A stretch of DNA of 64,000 nt from CAWIVH01 sp963839475 (lineage in GTDB: Bacteria; Acidobacteriota; UBA6911). The translations under genes and the position numbers were made by a program. Of the stretch, positions 53,678-61,633 are shown one piece after another (position 1 is the first letter of the stretch; each line of letters starts with the position of its first letter). The notes under the pieces are model-generated. The model was not told where the DNA came from, made no database searches, and was given only the letters and a program-made list of their open reading frames with translations. Where the stretch lies: the NCBI GenBank assembly GCA_963839475.1, contig CAWIVH010000020.1, positions 62,001 to 126,000 of the forward strand. Reading direction: 5' to 3'.

Positions 53678-54877
53678 ATGAAACCTAGCACTCGTGAAAA
53701 ATCAGGGGGGATCTCCGACCTTGTGCCGCGGCTTAAAGACCAGGGATATGAAGCCGACCGGGTTGCCAAAAGACGAACCTGGATTGAGGAACGGACGGGT
53801 GCCATGCTGCGGCACGTCGGCACATTCTCCATCGACTCGGAGGAGATGCGGGGCAACATCGAAAATCCGGTGGGAGTCGCGCAGATACCGATTGGAATCG
53901 CGGGGCCGGTTCATGTTCGCGGCCAGTTCGCCAATGGGACCTATTATGTGCCCCTCGCAACCACCGAAGGGGCGCTGGTACGTTCGTATGAACGCGGCAT
54001 GGTCGCGTTGACCCGCTCAGGCGGTGTCGAAACCGCCCTAATTGCGGATGAAAACCAGATCAGCCCATCCTTTTTCTTCGAAACCATCGCTGAGGCGGCG
54101 GCATTCGTACCCTGGGTGCATAAGAATTACAAAGAGATCCAAAAACTGGCCGAATCGACAACCCGGCACGGCAAGCTGCGCAACATTCATTGCTATCAGA
54201 TCGCCCGCCAGGTCATCGTCAACTTCGGCTTCGACACGGGTGACGCCCAGGGCATGAACATGATTGTGAAGGCCACAGACAAAGCCTGCCGCTGGATGGC
54301 TGAGAATTTTACCTGCCGCGGTTATTTTCAGTTCAGTGGCATGTGCTCTGAAAAAAGGCCATCCGGATTCCTGCTGACTCGCGGCAAAGGAAAGTCGGTC
54401 ACCGCCGGCGCCTTTCTTCCGGCGCCGATAACCAAAGCCTATCTCCATTGTACGCCCCGCCAGCTTTACGACATTTGGCATTCCACGCTTGTAGGTCATT
54501 TGATGGCCAACGCCATCGGCTATAACGCCCAGTTCGCGAACGGTCTCACCGCCATGTTTATCGCGCTGGGCCAGGATGTGGCCAATGTCGTTAATTCATC
54601 GTGCGGGGTGACCAATTTTGAATTGGGTGACGGCGGAATTTACGTCAGCTTGACCCTTCCTGCGCTGTCGATTGCCACAGTAGGCGGAGGCACCGCTTTG
54701 GGAACCCAGCGCGAGTGTCTCGAGATGGTGGGATGCAGCGGTTCCGGCCACTCCAAAAAGCTGGCAGAAATCGTAGCCGCCGCGCTTCTCGGCGGGGAGA
54801 TATCCATGGGTGCAGCGATCGCGAGCGGAGAGTTCGCCGCTGCCCATGAACAATATGGGCGCAACCGCCCCAAATAG
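53678..54877 (+). CDS. HMG-CoA reductase-like protein
   Basis: A 399-residue homologue of 3-hydroxy-3-methylglutaryl-CoA reductase (mevalonate pathway). ENPVGVAQIPIGIAGP, GDAQGMNMI and IATVGGGTALGTQRE are family signatures. The catalytic set is present: Glu97 (ATTEGALV), Lys226 (SEKRP), Asp300 (GQDVANVV) and His390 (AAAHEQYG). Two deviations, GKGKSVTAGAFLP for the usual RGKSVVCEA-type block and TALGTQ for LPTQ, place it off the main line, so a changed substrate is possible. AAGGA precedes the ATG. Acidobacteria normally use the MEP route for isoprenoids, which makes this gene noteworthy. The CrtI-like gene follows 54 bases later. Confidence 0.88.
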   Translation: MKPSTREKSGGISDLVPRLKDQGYEADRVAKRRTWIEERTGAMLRHVGTFSIDSEEMRGNIENPVGVAQIPIGIAGPVHVRGQFANGTYYVPLATTEGALVRSYERGMVALTRSGGVETALIADENQISPSFFFETIAEAAAFVPWVHKNYKEIQKLAESTTRHGKLRNIHCYQIARQVIVNFGFDTGDAQGMNMIVKATDKACRWMAENFTCRGYFQFSGMCSEKRPSGFLLTRGKGKSVTAGAFLPAPITKAYLHCTPRQLYDIWHSTLVGHLMANAIGYNAQFANGLTAMFIALGQDVANVVNSSCGVTNFELGDGGIYVSLTLPALSIATVGGGTALGTQRECLEMVGCSGSGHSKKLAEIVAAALLGGEISMGAAIASGEFAAAHEQYGRNRPK

Positions 54878-54931
54878 CCGTGGCCGCAGAGAGGGTAATG
54901 CCACGGGGACTGCGAGATATCAGGATAGAAC

Positions 54932-56449
54932 ATGAAACTCTTCGGACGAGAATATAAAGCGGAATATGATGCAATCATGATCGGCGGTGGCATCGGAGGC
55001 TTGATCTGCTCGAACCTCCTGGCGCAGGCCGGCATGAAAGTCCTTCTCATCGAACGGCACTACGTGCTCGGAGGTTACTGCAGCACCTTCCGCCGGAAAC
55101 AGTTCATTTTCGACTCCGCCACCCATTTCTACCCCTTGCTGGGCAACCCGACGACCCTCACCGGAAAGATTCTGGAGAAGCTGGGCAATCCCACGAAGTG
55201 GGTTAAAATGGATCCCGTCGACAAATTCCATTTTCCGAATGGAGATGTTTTCGAAGTCCCGGCCGATTTTTCAATCTATCTCGAAAGGCTCAAACAGAAG
55301 TTTCCTCACCAGGTTGAGCAGATCGATCATTTCTTCGCTGAGGTCCGGGAGGCGTATCTTTACGGCCTGCTGCATTACTTCAAGGATGTCTCCAACGAAA
55401 AAGCCGCGAAGTTCGAGCCTTTCACCCTGCAGCAGAAGCTTGAAGAATACTTCTCCGATTACCGGCTAAGAGCCTTGCTGATGGCGGACGCTTCTCACTG
55501 GGGCTCCCTGCCGCGCCGTACTTCCTTCCTGTTCGACTCCATGCTGCGCCTTTCCTACTTCCTGGGCAACTACTACCCCGTGGGAGGATCGCAGGTTTTT
55601 GCCGATGATCTCGGAGACCTGCTCAAGCAGCGCGGCGGAGACGTGATGCTCTACGGCGACGTGAAAAAGGTTCTGATCGAGGACGGGCGCGCCGTTGGAG
55701 TAACGGGCGAGACCGTCTCACGTTCGCGCCCGCAGCCGTTCGAATTTCGGGCGCCCGTTGTGATCTCCAACTCGGACGTAATCCATACTTTCACGCAAAT
55801 GGTCGGAGAGGAGCATTGCGGAAGCGAAGTGATCGATAACGCCCGCAAGCTGCGAGCCACGCACGCCTGTTTCCTGGTGCATGTAGCCTTAAAGGAAATG
55901 AACAAACACACGATCGAAGAGGTCGACGGCTATCATTGGTTTTCCTGGAATCCGGATGACATGGAACGCTCGTTCTTCAAGCTGTTCTTCCCGACGCAGT
56001 ACGAGCCGAAGATGGCCCCTCCGGGCCACGATATCCTGATTGTCCAGAAAATGAGCCCCGTTCCCTACGACGAGGTGACCGACTGGCAGGCGCACAAGAT
56101 CGAAATCGAGGAGCAGATTTTCACCGAACTTCGGAGGCTGATTCCCGACTTCGATAATCACGTGGTCATGAAACTCAGCGCCACCGCCAATACTTCCTAC
56201 CGCTATACCATGAATTATCAGGGCGCCATGCTTGGATGGGAGATGGCGCCGGACCAACTGGGCGATTCCAGGCCTTCCAATACCACGCCGATCGAAAACC
56301 TGTATCTTGTAGGACACTGGACAAAACCAGGGGGCGGGATCACTCCGGTTATCGTGTCGGCACAGCGGGTCGCAAAGCTGGTTCTTTCAGGACGTCCCGA
56401 CGTTCAGGAGAATGTCGATCCGCGGGAAATATTGAAACATGAATCCTAA
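54932..56449 (+). CDS. CrtI/RetSat-like FAD-dependent desaturase or isomerase
   Basis: A 505-residue flavoprotein of the phytoene desaturase/all-trans-retinol saturase group. The FAD-binding start is AIMIGGGIGGLICSNLLAQ with the following acidic IERHYVLGG, and the C-terminal flavin block is NLYLVGHWTKPGGGITPVIVSAQRVA. The middle has RTSFLFDSMLRLSYFLGNYYPVGGSQVFADDL, the substrate-domain pattern of this group. It could introduce or shift double bonds in a carotenoid or in a polyene chain. AGGA lies nine bases before the ATG. It is in tandem with the HMG-CoA reductase gene and 79 bases upstream of the TetR gene. Confidence 0.9.
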   Translation: MKLFGREYKAEYDAIMIGGGIGGLICSNLLAQAGMKVLLIERHYVLGGYCSTFRRKQFIFDSATHFYPLLGNPTTLTGKILEKLGNPTKWVKMDPVDKFHFPNGDVFEVPADFSIYLERLKQKFPHQVEQIDHFFAEVREAYLYGLLHYFKDVSNEKAAKFEPFTLQQKLEEYFSDYRLRALLMADASHWGSLPRRTSFLFDSMLRLSYFLGNYYPVGGSQVFADDLGDLLKQRGGDVMLYGDVKKVLIEDGRAVGVTGETVSRSRPQPFEFRAPVVISNSDVIHTFTQMVGEEHCGSEVIDNARKLRATHACFLVHVALKEMNKHTIEEVDGYHWFSWNPDDMERSFFKLFFPTQYEPKMAPPGHDILIVQKMSPVPYDEVTDWQAHKIEIEEQIFTELRRLIPDFDNHVVMKLSATANTSYRYTMNYQGAMLGWEMAPDQLGDSRPSNTTPIENLYLVGHWTKPGGGITPVIVSAQRVAKLVLSGRPDVQENVDPREILKHES

Positions 56450-56528
56450 TCGATAAAATGAAACGGGGGGTCCAGGCCCGGCGTTAGCGGTGGGTTCTTG
56501 GACCTTCGACCCGGGGTTGAGAGGAACC

Positions 56529-57167
56529 ATGAAAAAACCGGAAGAAAAAGATGGAGTTCTGAACAGCGAACAGCAGCGAACCGTTTTGGACGCGGCTCTT
56601 TCCGTTATCTCCAAAGGTGGGTTCAGCGCCACGATCGTCGAAAAAGTCGCCGAAAAGTGTGCCATCGCGGCCCCCCGCATCTTCCTGCATTTCGGAGGCA
56701 CCGAAAAATTGCTGGAAGCTATCCTGGAACGTCAACTCGAGCTCATAGCCGGCTCGGCGGCCGTGCCTGAATTGCGTTTCCCGGGCGAAACCCTGCGTGA
56801 TGAGCTTACCGGCCTGGGCCGCATCATCATGGAGGTGTTTCGAAATCACCTCGGCGTGCTGCGCGCTATGCTGTCGGAGGCCTTGAGAAGCCAGGAATTT
56901 GCCGAGGTATTTTACCGGACATTCATCCTGCGTGGCCGCAAGCTGTTTGTGGAGTTTCTTGAAGAGCGCAAGGTCAGGGGAGAATTGCGTGCCGATCTCG
57001 ATGTTGACACCGCTGCCGCGGAATACCTGACTTCGTTGATCATGTCTCTGCTGCTGATCGAAGTCTTTGGCGGAAAAGCCGTGGAAAACATCGATGATGA
57101 ACGGCTTGTCGGCAGCATGACCGACCTTTTCCTGCGTGGCGTTCTTCCGCCAGCCGTCCCCAGGTAA
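56529..57167 (+). CDS. TetR/AcrR-type transcriptional regulator
   Basis: A 212-residue regulator. The N-terminal helix-turn-helix (TVLDAALSVISKGGFSATIVEKVAEKCAIAAPRIFLHFGGTEKLLEAIL) is clear; the C-terminal 140 residues form the usual all-helical ligand-binding and dimer domain. The ATG chosen follows GAGAGGAACC; an upstream ATG lacks such a site. Being last in the rightward run after the desaturase gene, it probably controls this locus, often as a repressor released by a pathway intermediate. No operator palindrome was identified. Confidence 0.9.
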   Translation: MKKPEEKDGVLNSEQQRTVLDAALSVISKGGFSATIVEKVAEKCAIAAPRIFLHFGGTEKLLEAILERQLELIAGSAAVPELRFPGETLRDELTGLGRIIMEVFRNHLGVLRAMLSEALRSQEFAEVFYRTFILRGRKLFVEFLEERKVRGELRADLDVDTAAAEYLTSLIMSLLLIEVFGGKAVENIDDERLVGSMTDLFLRGVLPPAVPR

Positions 57168-57170
57168 GCC

Positions 57171-57198
57171 GAACCGCGAAGGCTTTGGAGGACTTCGC
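57171..57198. repeat. GAACCGCGAAG repeat with hairpin between convergent genes
   Basis: A third copy of the dispersed element. GCGAAG (57176-57181) pairs with CTTCGC (57193-57198) to form a short hairpin just after the tetR stop and just before the end of the convergent cyclic-nucleotide-binding gene; it may serve as terminator for both. Confidence 0.45.
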
Positions 57199-57201
57199 CC
57201 G

Positions 57202-58218
57202 TTATTCTTTCCGATCCTCGGGGACTTTGCGAATCACTGACTCCAGCCAGGCCTCTCCGCCTGGCGGCACATGGAGGCGCAGCCGATCTCCTTCCCGAAT
57301 ACTGCCATGGAAAGTTTCGATCCGGGGATGGCACAGGCCGGGTGAGGGCCTCAGGATAACCGCGCTGTAATAGCCCGAGCCGTAAGCATCAATAGCCAGA
57401 GCCTGGCCCTCGTCAGCGGGAAATAGAGCCACTTTGACCCCGTTGATTTCCTCGATGCACGGCTCGGCTCCATCGCTGTCCTGCCGGATATCGACAGGGC
57501 AGCCGATGACAGCAGCGGTGAACCGGGTGAGCGCCTTCATGGTATAAAGGGAATCAAATCCCTTCAGCAGCATATCCCGGACCTGGTTTTTGGGACCAAA
57601 CCCCGATCGCTCACTGGCGGAATCGAGAGGCTCTCCTTCGCGGATTTCCGGCCCCGCTTCTCCGGCCTCATGCCTGGATGTTTCCGGACCGGATAAAGGA
57701 GTTTCCCGAGTCGTGGACTGCACCTCCGCTAGCCTGTCGTTGGCAGCTCTCACCCTCATGGAAAGTATCTTGGCCACATGCATGGAAATGGACGGAACCC
57801 GGTTCATCAACTTGATGAAGCTCGCGCGGGGCAGAACGAGGCAGCGGGTCGCCCCGCTGCAAAGAACCGAAGCGGGCCGCGGCATTTCGTCGATGATGGC
57901 CAGTTCGCCGAAATATTGCTCCGGTAACAGCTCAGCGACTTGAGACCTAATCCCATCGCGATCCAATTCAACGATCGCCCTCCCGTCCAGGAGGAAAAAT
58001 AATCCCAGCCCCGGTTCACCTTGCTTCGCAAGATAGTCACCGTCGGCGAAATGGCGCTCTTCACACAAAAGGGCAATCCGATGGAGGTTCTTTTCATCGA
58101 GTGAATTGAAAAAATCTATCTTGCGGAGCAGATCTGAGGCCGAAGGCAAACTGGATTTCCTCGTTTTCCAATCCGGCATAGGCCGGAGGTGGTGGTTGGG
58201 CACTGTCCACAGGCGCAT
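57202..58218 (-). CDS. Cyclic-nucleotide-binding domain protein
   Basis: About 338 residues. The N-terminal third (LLRKIDFFNSLDEKNLHRIAL to ISMHVAKILSMRVRAANDRLAE) is a CRP-like cNMP-binding domain with DGDYLAKQGEPGLGLFFLLDGRAIV and the phosphate-binding block YFGELAIIDEMPRPASV; the ELA...RPAS pattern suggests that it can bind cAMP or cGMP. There is no helix-turn-helix. A linker rich in Glu and Ser leads to a C-terminal domain of about 130 residues (MLLKGFDSLYTMKALTRFTAAVIG, GSIREGDRLRLHVPPGGEAW) that I do not recognise. Start uncertain: a Met at 58218 has GTGGA before it; Met codons at 58269 and 58179 are alternatives. Confidence 0.82.
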   Translation of the reverse strand: MRLWTVPNHHLRPMPDWKTRKSSLPSASDLLRKIDFFNSLDEKNLHRIALLCEERHFADGDYLAKQGEPGLGLFFLLDGRAIVELDRDGIRSQVAELLPEQYFGELAIIDEMPRPASVLCSGATRCLVLPRASFIKLMNRVPSISMHVAKILSMRVRAANDRLAEVQSTTRETPLSGPETSRHEAGEAGPEIREGEPLDSASERSGFGPKNQVRDMLLKGFDSLYTMKALTRFTAAVIGCPVDIRQDSDGAEPCIEEINGVKVALFPADEGQALAIDAYGSGYYSAVILRPSPGLCHPRIETFHGSIREGDRLRLHVPPGGEAWLESVIRKVPEDRKE

Positions 58219-58381
58219 GATTCCACTCTGCCGCCTGCTTTTTAAATTTATCCCAATTACCCCTTTCATTCAACGATACCGGTCCTAATAATATCCCTAT
58301 TCCAGGAACTTATTTGCGGGCGCGCCTGCGATCGAAGGCCGCCTGTCACAGAAAACATCGCACTGCAGCGAGGCACAGACT

Positions 58382-59470
58382 ATGGACCCCAGAGTCGTAT
58401 GGATAGTGAAACATGTCCTTCCCTGGATGGCATGGCTTGTCAGTCTCTTTATCCCCGGGCGAAAAAACCGTCTGGCATTGCAGGAAGCCAGGAACAAGGC
58501 ATGGATCATGAGCCTTGTGAGTCAAGTCGAGCGGGAATTGTCCGCGCCTGGTCCGGACAAATCCTTGCAGGAGCTTGTGCAGGACTGTTATGACATGGGG
58601 TTGTTCCCCGCCCTCTGGGCCGTTGAAGGCCTGGGAAATTTCCACGCGGAAAGGTCCAGGGAGCGAAGCCTGCCTCTCGAAAAGCTGCTGACAGATCCGT
58701 CGCTGGATGATCTACCCCGAAAAAGCATGACAATGCTCCACGCCGGTATCGGGCTCAGCTTCGCGAAGCGTTCGCTGGAAGGATTGAATCCGGATTCCAA
58801 TCCCCCGGCGCTGCGGGCTGCGCTTGAGAAATTCATCCAGCTATGTGACGGATCTTCAAGGAAAGGATATGCCGGAGCGGCCTACGAATCCCTCGGCCTG
58901 GTGGCCCTCATTCTTCATTCCCCCGAAATGGCCCGTGTGATGGATCGCCTCCTGCAGACGATCAAACCTGCGGTCGCGGAATTCATGTGGCGGGGCGCCG
59001 GCCGTGCCCTTTACTTCCATCCGAAAAATTTTATCCCGGGTCTGAAATCGCCCTGGAGGGGCATCGCCATGTGCAAAGCGATTGCGCCTCATGCAACCGC
59101 CTACTCCAACCTGCGAGCCGGAATCGCATGGGCCACCACCGTCGTCAATATGCGTCATCCTCAAATCATGGAATCCGTGCTGCTCCACCAGGGCGAAAAC
59201 CATCCGGACCGGGACTATTTCGTGGATGGAGTGATCTCCTCCCTGCTGATGCGCTTTGATACCAGCCCGGACGATCCGAACATCCAGACCTTTGTCCGGC
59301 ATGAACCCGATGCATCCAATCCTCTACTTGCGAAACTCTGGGAGAGAGACATCCAGGCGCCCTGCCGGGCAGCCTTGGAGAAGATCTACCCGGTTTTGGT
59401 GCGCGAAGCCCGGCTGGAAGAGCTTTTCAGATACAAAAAGCCATCAAAATTCCTGGGTGACGAGCGCTGA
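58382..59470 (+). CDS. DUF1702-like protein (second copy)
   Basis: A 362-residue protein. After an N-terminal helix (VLPWMAWLVSLFIPG) come the ordered blocks SMTMLHAGIGLSFAKRSLEG, GYAGAAYESLGLVALILHSP, EFMWRGAGRALYFHPKNFIPG, YSNLRAGIAWATTVVNMRHP and YFVDGVISSLLMRFDTS. These parallel the copy at 52569-53465 (GYGRMLYFKNHN; GIAFAYSMVNNSD) and the DUF1702 pattern. The likeness between the two copies is visible directly; the family name is from memory. GCGAGG lies nine bases before the ATG. The two copies bracket the HMG-CoA reductase, desaturase and regulator genes. Confidence 0.65.
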   Translation: MDPRVVWIVKHVLPWMAWLVSLFIPGRKNRLALQEARNKAWIMSLVSQVERELSAPGPDKSLQELVQDCYDMGLFPALWAVEGLGNFHAERSRERSLPLEKLLTDPSLDDLPRKSMTMLHAGIGLSFAKRSLEGLNPDSNPPALRAALEKFIQLCDGSSRKGYAGAAYESLGLVALILHSPEMARVMDRLLQTIKPAVAEFMWRGAGRALYFHPKNFIPGLKSPWRGIAMCKAIAPHATAYSNLRAGIAWATTVVNMRHPQIMESVLLHQGENHPDRDYFVDGVISSLLMRFDTSPDDPNIQTFVRHEPDASNPLLAKLWERDIQAPCRAALEKIYPVLVREARLEELFRYKKPSKFLGDER

Positions 59471-59543
59471 ATCCTACAAAACACGCGCGGTCAACGGAAG
59501 GCAAGGCGTTGGAGCCCCCTTTCTATCGACTGCGTTAATCCCG

Positions 59544-59549
59544 TATAAT
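59544..59549 (+). promoter_or_regulatory. Possible -10 box of the sigma-factor gene
   Basis: A perfect TATAAT lies 26 bases before the GTG start. The hexamer 17 bases upstream (TTCTAT) is a poor -35 match, so the assignment is weak. Confidence 0.3.
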
Positions 59550-59574
59550 TGTTCCTCGGTCAACTTTTAAACGG

Positions 59575-60618
59575 GTGTTGAAGGTGAGCGACAATCAGAG
59601 CGGCGACGATATCATCCCATCCGGAGAAGAAGAACTCCGAGAATCGGAAGCATTGGTTCCGGAGGACGGGCTGTCCGATGAATCTGAATTGGCGCTCGAG
59701 GTGGAACCGGAAGCTGTCGGGCTGGAGGACGTAATCCCGCGGGAGGAGATCGGGCTCACCAAATACGATCCCCTGCGGCGATATCTGCTCGAAATCAGCC
59801 GATTTGCAGTTCTGAGCCGCGATGAAGAGCATCGCCTTGCGGTTTCCTACCGGGACACCGGCGATCACGAAGCCGCATACCGGCTTGTTACCTCCAACCT
59901 CCGTCTGGTGGTGAAGATCGCCATGATCTATCACAAGGTCTACCAGAACATTCTCGATTTGATCCAGGAAGGCAATCTGGGGCTGATCCAGGCGGTGAAA
60001 CGCTTTGACCCGGACCGCGGGACTCGCCTTCCCACCTATGCGGCATGGTGGATCAAGGCTTACCTCCTCAAATTTCTGCTCGACAATTCCAGGCTGGTCA
60101 AGGTTGGCACGACCAATACCCGCAGGAAGATCCTGATGAATCTCAACCGGGAAAAGAAGGAACTGGAGGCCAAAGGGATCGTCCCGACGACGCAGTTGCT
60201 GGCGGCGAGCATGGGTGTGGAGGAGAAGGACATTCTTGATGTCGAATTGGCCATGAGCGGAAGCGATGTCTCGCTGGACGCGCCGATCGGAAACGGCGAC
60301 GGGAACCTGCGTTTCGAGGACACACTTCAGGTCATGGAACAAAGCGTCGACGACAAAATCGCCCAGGGAGAATTCCGCTCCATGCTGGAGCAGAAATTCG
60401 CCGAGTTTGCCCGGACACTTTCGGAGCGAGAGCAGATCATTCTCAACCGCCGTCTGATCGCCGACCAGCCGGACACACTGCAGGAAATCGCAGACATTTA
60501 CGGCATTTCGCGTGAAGCGGTACGTGTGGCTGAAAAAAAATTGATCGCCAAAATAAAGAAGTACATGATCGAATCATTCGGCGATATCCGCGAGATCGAA
60601 TTCAACCTTGGGAGATGA
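59575..60618 (+). CDS. Sigma-70 family factor, RpoH/sigma-32-like
   Basis: A 347-residue RNA polymerase sigma factor. Region 2 is clear (NLRLVVKIAMIYHKVYQNILDLIQEGNLGLIQAVKRFDPDRGTRLPTYAAWWIKAYL), region 3 follows, and region 4 ends in EIADIYGISREAVRVAEKKLIAKIKKYM. It lacks region 1.1 but has an acidic N-terminal extension of about 60 residues (SGEEELRESEALVPEDG), longer than in ordinary sigma-32. RNFLL-type changes and RLPTYAAWWIKA resemble the heat-shock branch. A GTG start is taken; a second GTG three codons later is possible. It probably shares a transcript with the mutarotase-like gene that begins three bases after its stop. Confidence 0.9.
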   Translation: MLKVSDNQSGDDIIPSGEEELRESEALVPEDGLSDESELALEVEPEAVGLEDVIPREEIGLTKYDPLRRYLLEISRFAVLSRDEEHRLAVSYRDTGDHEAAYRLVTSNLRLVVKIAMIYHKVYQNILDLIQEGNLGLIQAVKRFDPDRGTRLPTYAAWWIKAYLLKFLLDNSRLVKVGTTNTRRKILMNLNREKKELEAKGIVPTTQLLAASMGVEEKDILDVELAMSGSDVSLDAPIGNGDGNLRFEDTLQVMEQSVDDKIAQGEFRSMLEQKFAEFARTLSEREQIILNRRLIADQPDTLQEIADIYGISREAVRVAEKKLIAKIKKYMIESFGDIREIEFNLGR

Positions 60619-60621
60619 ACC

Positions 60622-61623
60622 ATGCGGCATTACGGAGCCCGTGTCACCGACCGGTTCAGCCTTGATAATTTGCCCACTGTAATCCTCGAAAACGAACTCC
60701 TCCGTTGCACCATTCTTTCGGGACGCGGGAGCGATCTGATTGAGCTCCTCTACAAACCCATGGATGTGGATTTTCTGTGGCGATCTCCACTCGCCAACCG
60801 GAAAATAAGCGATTTCGTTCCCACCTCCCATACCAACCGGCCATTTTTCGACCATTACCTGGGGGGCTGGCAGGAACTGTTTCCACATGCCAGTTCCCCT
60901 GTTTATCACTCCGGCTGCGAGCTGGGATTTCACGGTGAAGTGTGGGGCTTGCCCTGGGACCATAAGATCCTGGCCGACTCCCCGGAAAAAGTGAGTGTCA
61001 GGTTCTCGGTGCGAACCCGGCGTCTGCCATTCTATCTCGAGCGAATTGTCAGCCTTCATGCTTGTGAGCCAATCCTGCGGTTTCACGAAAAGGTGGTTAA
61101 CGAGGGGCGCAAGGAGCTGGATTTCATGTGGGGACATCATCCTGCGTTCGGGCCGCCATTTCTGGACGAGGACTGTATCTTGGATGCTCCGGCGGAAAGC
61201 ATCCAGCTGGAATCAGAGATGCATCCCTGGCCGGTTGACAATCGTGGCTGCGATCACAGCCGCTTGTGCCCGGAAAAATCGCATCGCGAAGTTATGAAAT
61301 ACCTGCACGGCTTGCGTGAAGGCTGGGTTGCGCTGACCCAGCCGCGGGAAAACCTGGGAATCGGATTTGCCTTCGACCCTGCTGTCTTCAGCTACGTCTG
61401 GCTCTGGCACGAGTTGGGATACTCGCAAGAATATCCCTGGTTCGGCCGCGCCTATGTTTTAGGAGTGGAGCCTTTCAGCAGCCTGCCCGGGGCGAGGGAA
61501 ACCGGGGGAAGGCTTTTGAAACTTCAGGCCGGCGCCAGCCTGGAAACGGACTTTTTGACCGTCGTTTACGAAGCTGCGGGTGTCCGCAGCATTTCCCGGT
61601 CGGGGGTTGTCACTCCGAAATGA
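60622..61623 (+). CDS. Galactose-mutarotase-fold protein (aldose epimerase / DUF4432-like)
   Basis: A 333-residue cytoplasmic protein with the beta-sandwich pattern of the aldose 1-epimerase superfamily: LLRCTILSGRGSDLIELLY, GGWQELFPHASSPV, GFHGEVWGLPWDH and DFMWGHHPAFGPPF, the two His blocks corresponding to sugar-binding and catalytic positions. It may interconvert anomers of a sugar or sugar phosphate. The ATG follows GGGAGATGAACC, overlapping the sigma-factor stop region, so translation is likely coupled. The sigma factor itself does not indicate a substrate. Confidence 0.85.
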   Translation: MRHYGARVTDRFSLDNLPTVILENELLRCTILSGRGSDLIELLYKPMDVDFLWRSPLANRKISDFVPTSHTNRPFFDHYLGGWQELFPHASSPVYHSGCELGFHGEVWGLPWDHKILADSPEKVSVRFSVRTRRLPFYLERIVSLHACEPILRFHEKVVNEGRKELDFMWGHHPAFGPPFLDEDCILDAPAESIQLESEMHPWPVDNRGCDHSRLCPEKSHREVMKYLHGLREGWVALTQPRENLGIGFAFDPAVFSYVWLWHELGYSQEYPWFGRAYVLGVEPFSSLPGARETGGRLLKLQAGASLETDFLTVVYEAAGVRSISRSGVVTPK

Positions 61624-61633
61624 CCCTAAGGTG

